Source: G963691835 sp963691835 (GTDB lineage Bacteria > Pseudomonadota > Alphaproteobacteria > Thalassobaculales > Thalassobaculaceae). From it: a stretch of 64,000 bases of DNA. The stretch lies in the NCBI GenBank assembly GCA_963691835.1, contig OY829383.1, positions 4,774,001-4,838,000 of the forward strand, written 5' to 3'. This document shows, piece after piece, positions 63,296 to 64,000 of the stretch; the stretch's first letter is position 1; each line of letters starts with the position of its first letter. The position numbers and the translations under genes were made by a program. The notes beneath the pieces are model-generated. The model worked only from the letters and a program-made list of their open reading frames with translations, did not search any database and was not told where the DNA came from.

Positions 63296-64000
63296 ATGGA
63301 GCTCTGGCAGCTAAGGTACTTTGTGGCCGTTTGCGAAGCTGGCAGCCTCGCCAGAGCATCTTCGCGCCTCAACATCGCGGCACCAGCCGTCAGTCGGGCC
63401 ATAAAGTCGCTCGAGGAGGGACTTGAGGCTCGGTTGTTCGACCGGGACGGCCGGGGGATGCACCTCACCGAGGCTGGACGGACCTTGCTGGCGAGAGCGA
63501 CGTCTATCCTCCGGGATGCGGAACTGACCAAACAGGAGGTGTCCGCGACCGCCGCCCGTTTCTTTGGGCACGTCACCGTCGGCATGACACCGTCCGTGGC
63601 GGCCATGATCGGCAAGCCGCTGATAGACGTGGTCCAGAGCAAGTATCCGGATGTTCGGTTGCGGCTGCTTGAAAGCTACAGCGGATACTTGATCGACTGG
63701 ACACGCACAGGCTCTCTCGGGCTGGCCATCGTGAACGGCGCGTCCCCCGAAGGCTCCCGTATCGTCTCCAGGCTGCTTGCCGTGGAACGGCTCTTCGCCG
63801 TCGGACAGGCTGGCAGGTTTCCAGGCCCCACCCACGGCACATCACTCCGGGAGCTTGTGGACGTCCCCCTCCTCCTGCCCTCCGGCCTTCATTCCATGCG
63901 AGAGCTGATCGACGACGCCGCCGGTAAGTTGGACCTTGGCGCCACGACAAAGGTCGAAGTCGACTCCGTTCATGTCTTCAAGAGCCTGGTCGAAGAAGGT
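63296..64000 (+). CDS. LysR family transcriptional regulator (3' partial)
   Basis: 235 codons are open to the window end. The N-terminal winged helix-turn-helix is clear: MELWQLRYFVAVCEAGSLAR, then ASSRLNIAAPAVSRAIKSLE and RLFDRDGRGMHLTEAGRTLL. The effector domain begins with GHVTVGMTPSVAAMIGKPLI. It is divergent from the hydrolase/cupin pair, the usual LysR arrangement, so it probably regulates them. A GTG directly before the ATG is an alternative start. Confidence 0.92.
   Translation, partial: MELWQLRYFVAVCEAGSLARASSRLNIAAPAVSRAIKSLEEGLEARLFDRDGRGMHLTEAGRTLLARATSILRDAELTKQEVSATAARFFGHVTVGMTPSVAAMIGKPLIDVVQSKYPDVRLRLLESYSGYLIDWTRTGSLGLAIVNGASPEGSRIVSRLLAVERLFAVGQAGRFPGPTHGTSLRELVDVPLLLPSGLHSMRELIDDAAGKLDLGATTKVEVDSVHVFKSLVEEG

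Overview
The window is high-GC, tightly packed bacterial DNA from an alphaproteobacterium, perhaps of the Rhodospirillales; the family-level placement is only a guess from gene content and order. Its backbone is ordinary housekeeping DNA. At the left end are modC, a 2-hydroxyacid dehydrogenase, a DUF924 protein, two paralogous lipoproteins, rsmB, guaB, rlmE, ppx and tRNA-Gln. At the right end are fumarase, a GST-like protein, a lipoprotein/patatin pair, a cupin, an alpha/beta hydrolase and a LysR regulator cut by the window edge.

Between these lies about 44 kb of accessory DNA in two blocks. The first (about 9.4-26 kb) is a decayed mobile island next to tRNA-Gln. It starts with a DUF3489 / DUF2924 / serine-recombinase operon. 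Next comes a broken prophage packaging module: a ParB-methyltransferase with an in-frame TGA, a DUF5681 protein and a frameshifted terminase. Remnants of IS3 and IS6 elements follow, and then a compact, AT-richer lasso-peptide gene cluster (about 17-25.8 kb). The cluster has a 54-residue precursor, an asparagine-synthetase-like cyclase, a PqqD-like recognition protein (B1), a transglutaminase-like peptidase (B2), a 2OG-Fe(II) oxygenase, a JmjC/cupin-type oxygenase and an HPr-kinase-like protein. A further gene, downstream of B2, has been split by two identical 933-bp IS5-family insertions. Removing both insertions and restoring one base in a homopolymer rebuilds a 250-residue protein with an HExxH motif, resembling the aKG-HExxH peptide hydroxylase family. 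This is the most interesting part of the window.

The second block (about 26.3-53.2 kb) is an exopolysaccharide locus of Wzx/Wzy type. It holds five glycosyltransferase genes (one a GT2-GT4 fusion), two O-antigen-ligase/polymerase-like proteins, a flippase, a Wzc tyrosine autokinase, a polyprenyl glycosylphosphotransferase, a Wza-type export lipoprotein and an outer-membrane beta-barrel protein interrupted by one in-frame stop. It also has an SGNH protein, a PPP-type phosphatase, a nucleotidyltransferase, an orphan PqqD-like protein and a carbamoyltransferase / DUF5989 / SxtJ tailoring module.

In short, the genes appear to assemble, polymerise, export and decorate a surface polysaccharide, while the island carries a separate, partly eroded ribosomal-peptide pathway. 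No CRISPR array, rRNA or replication origin was seen.
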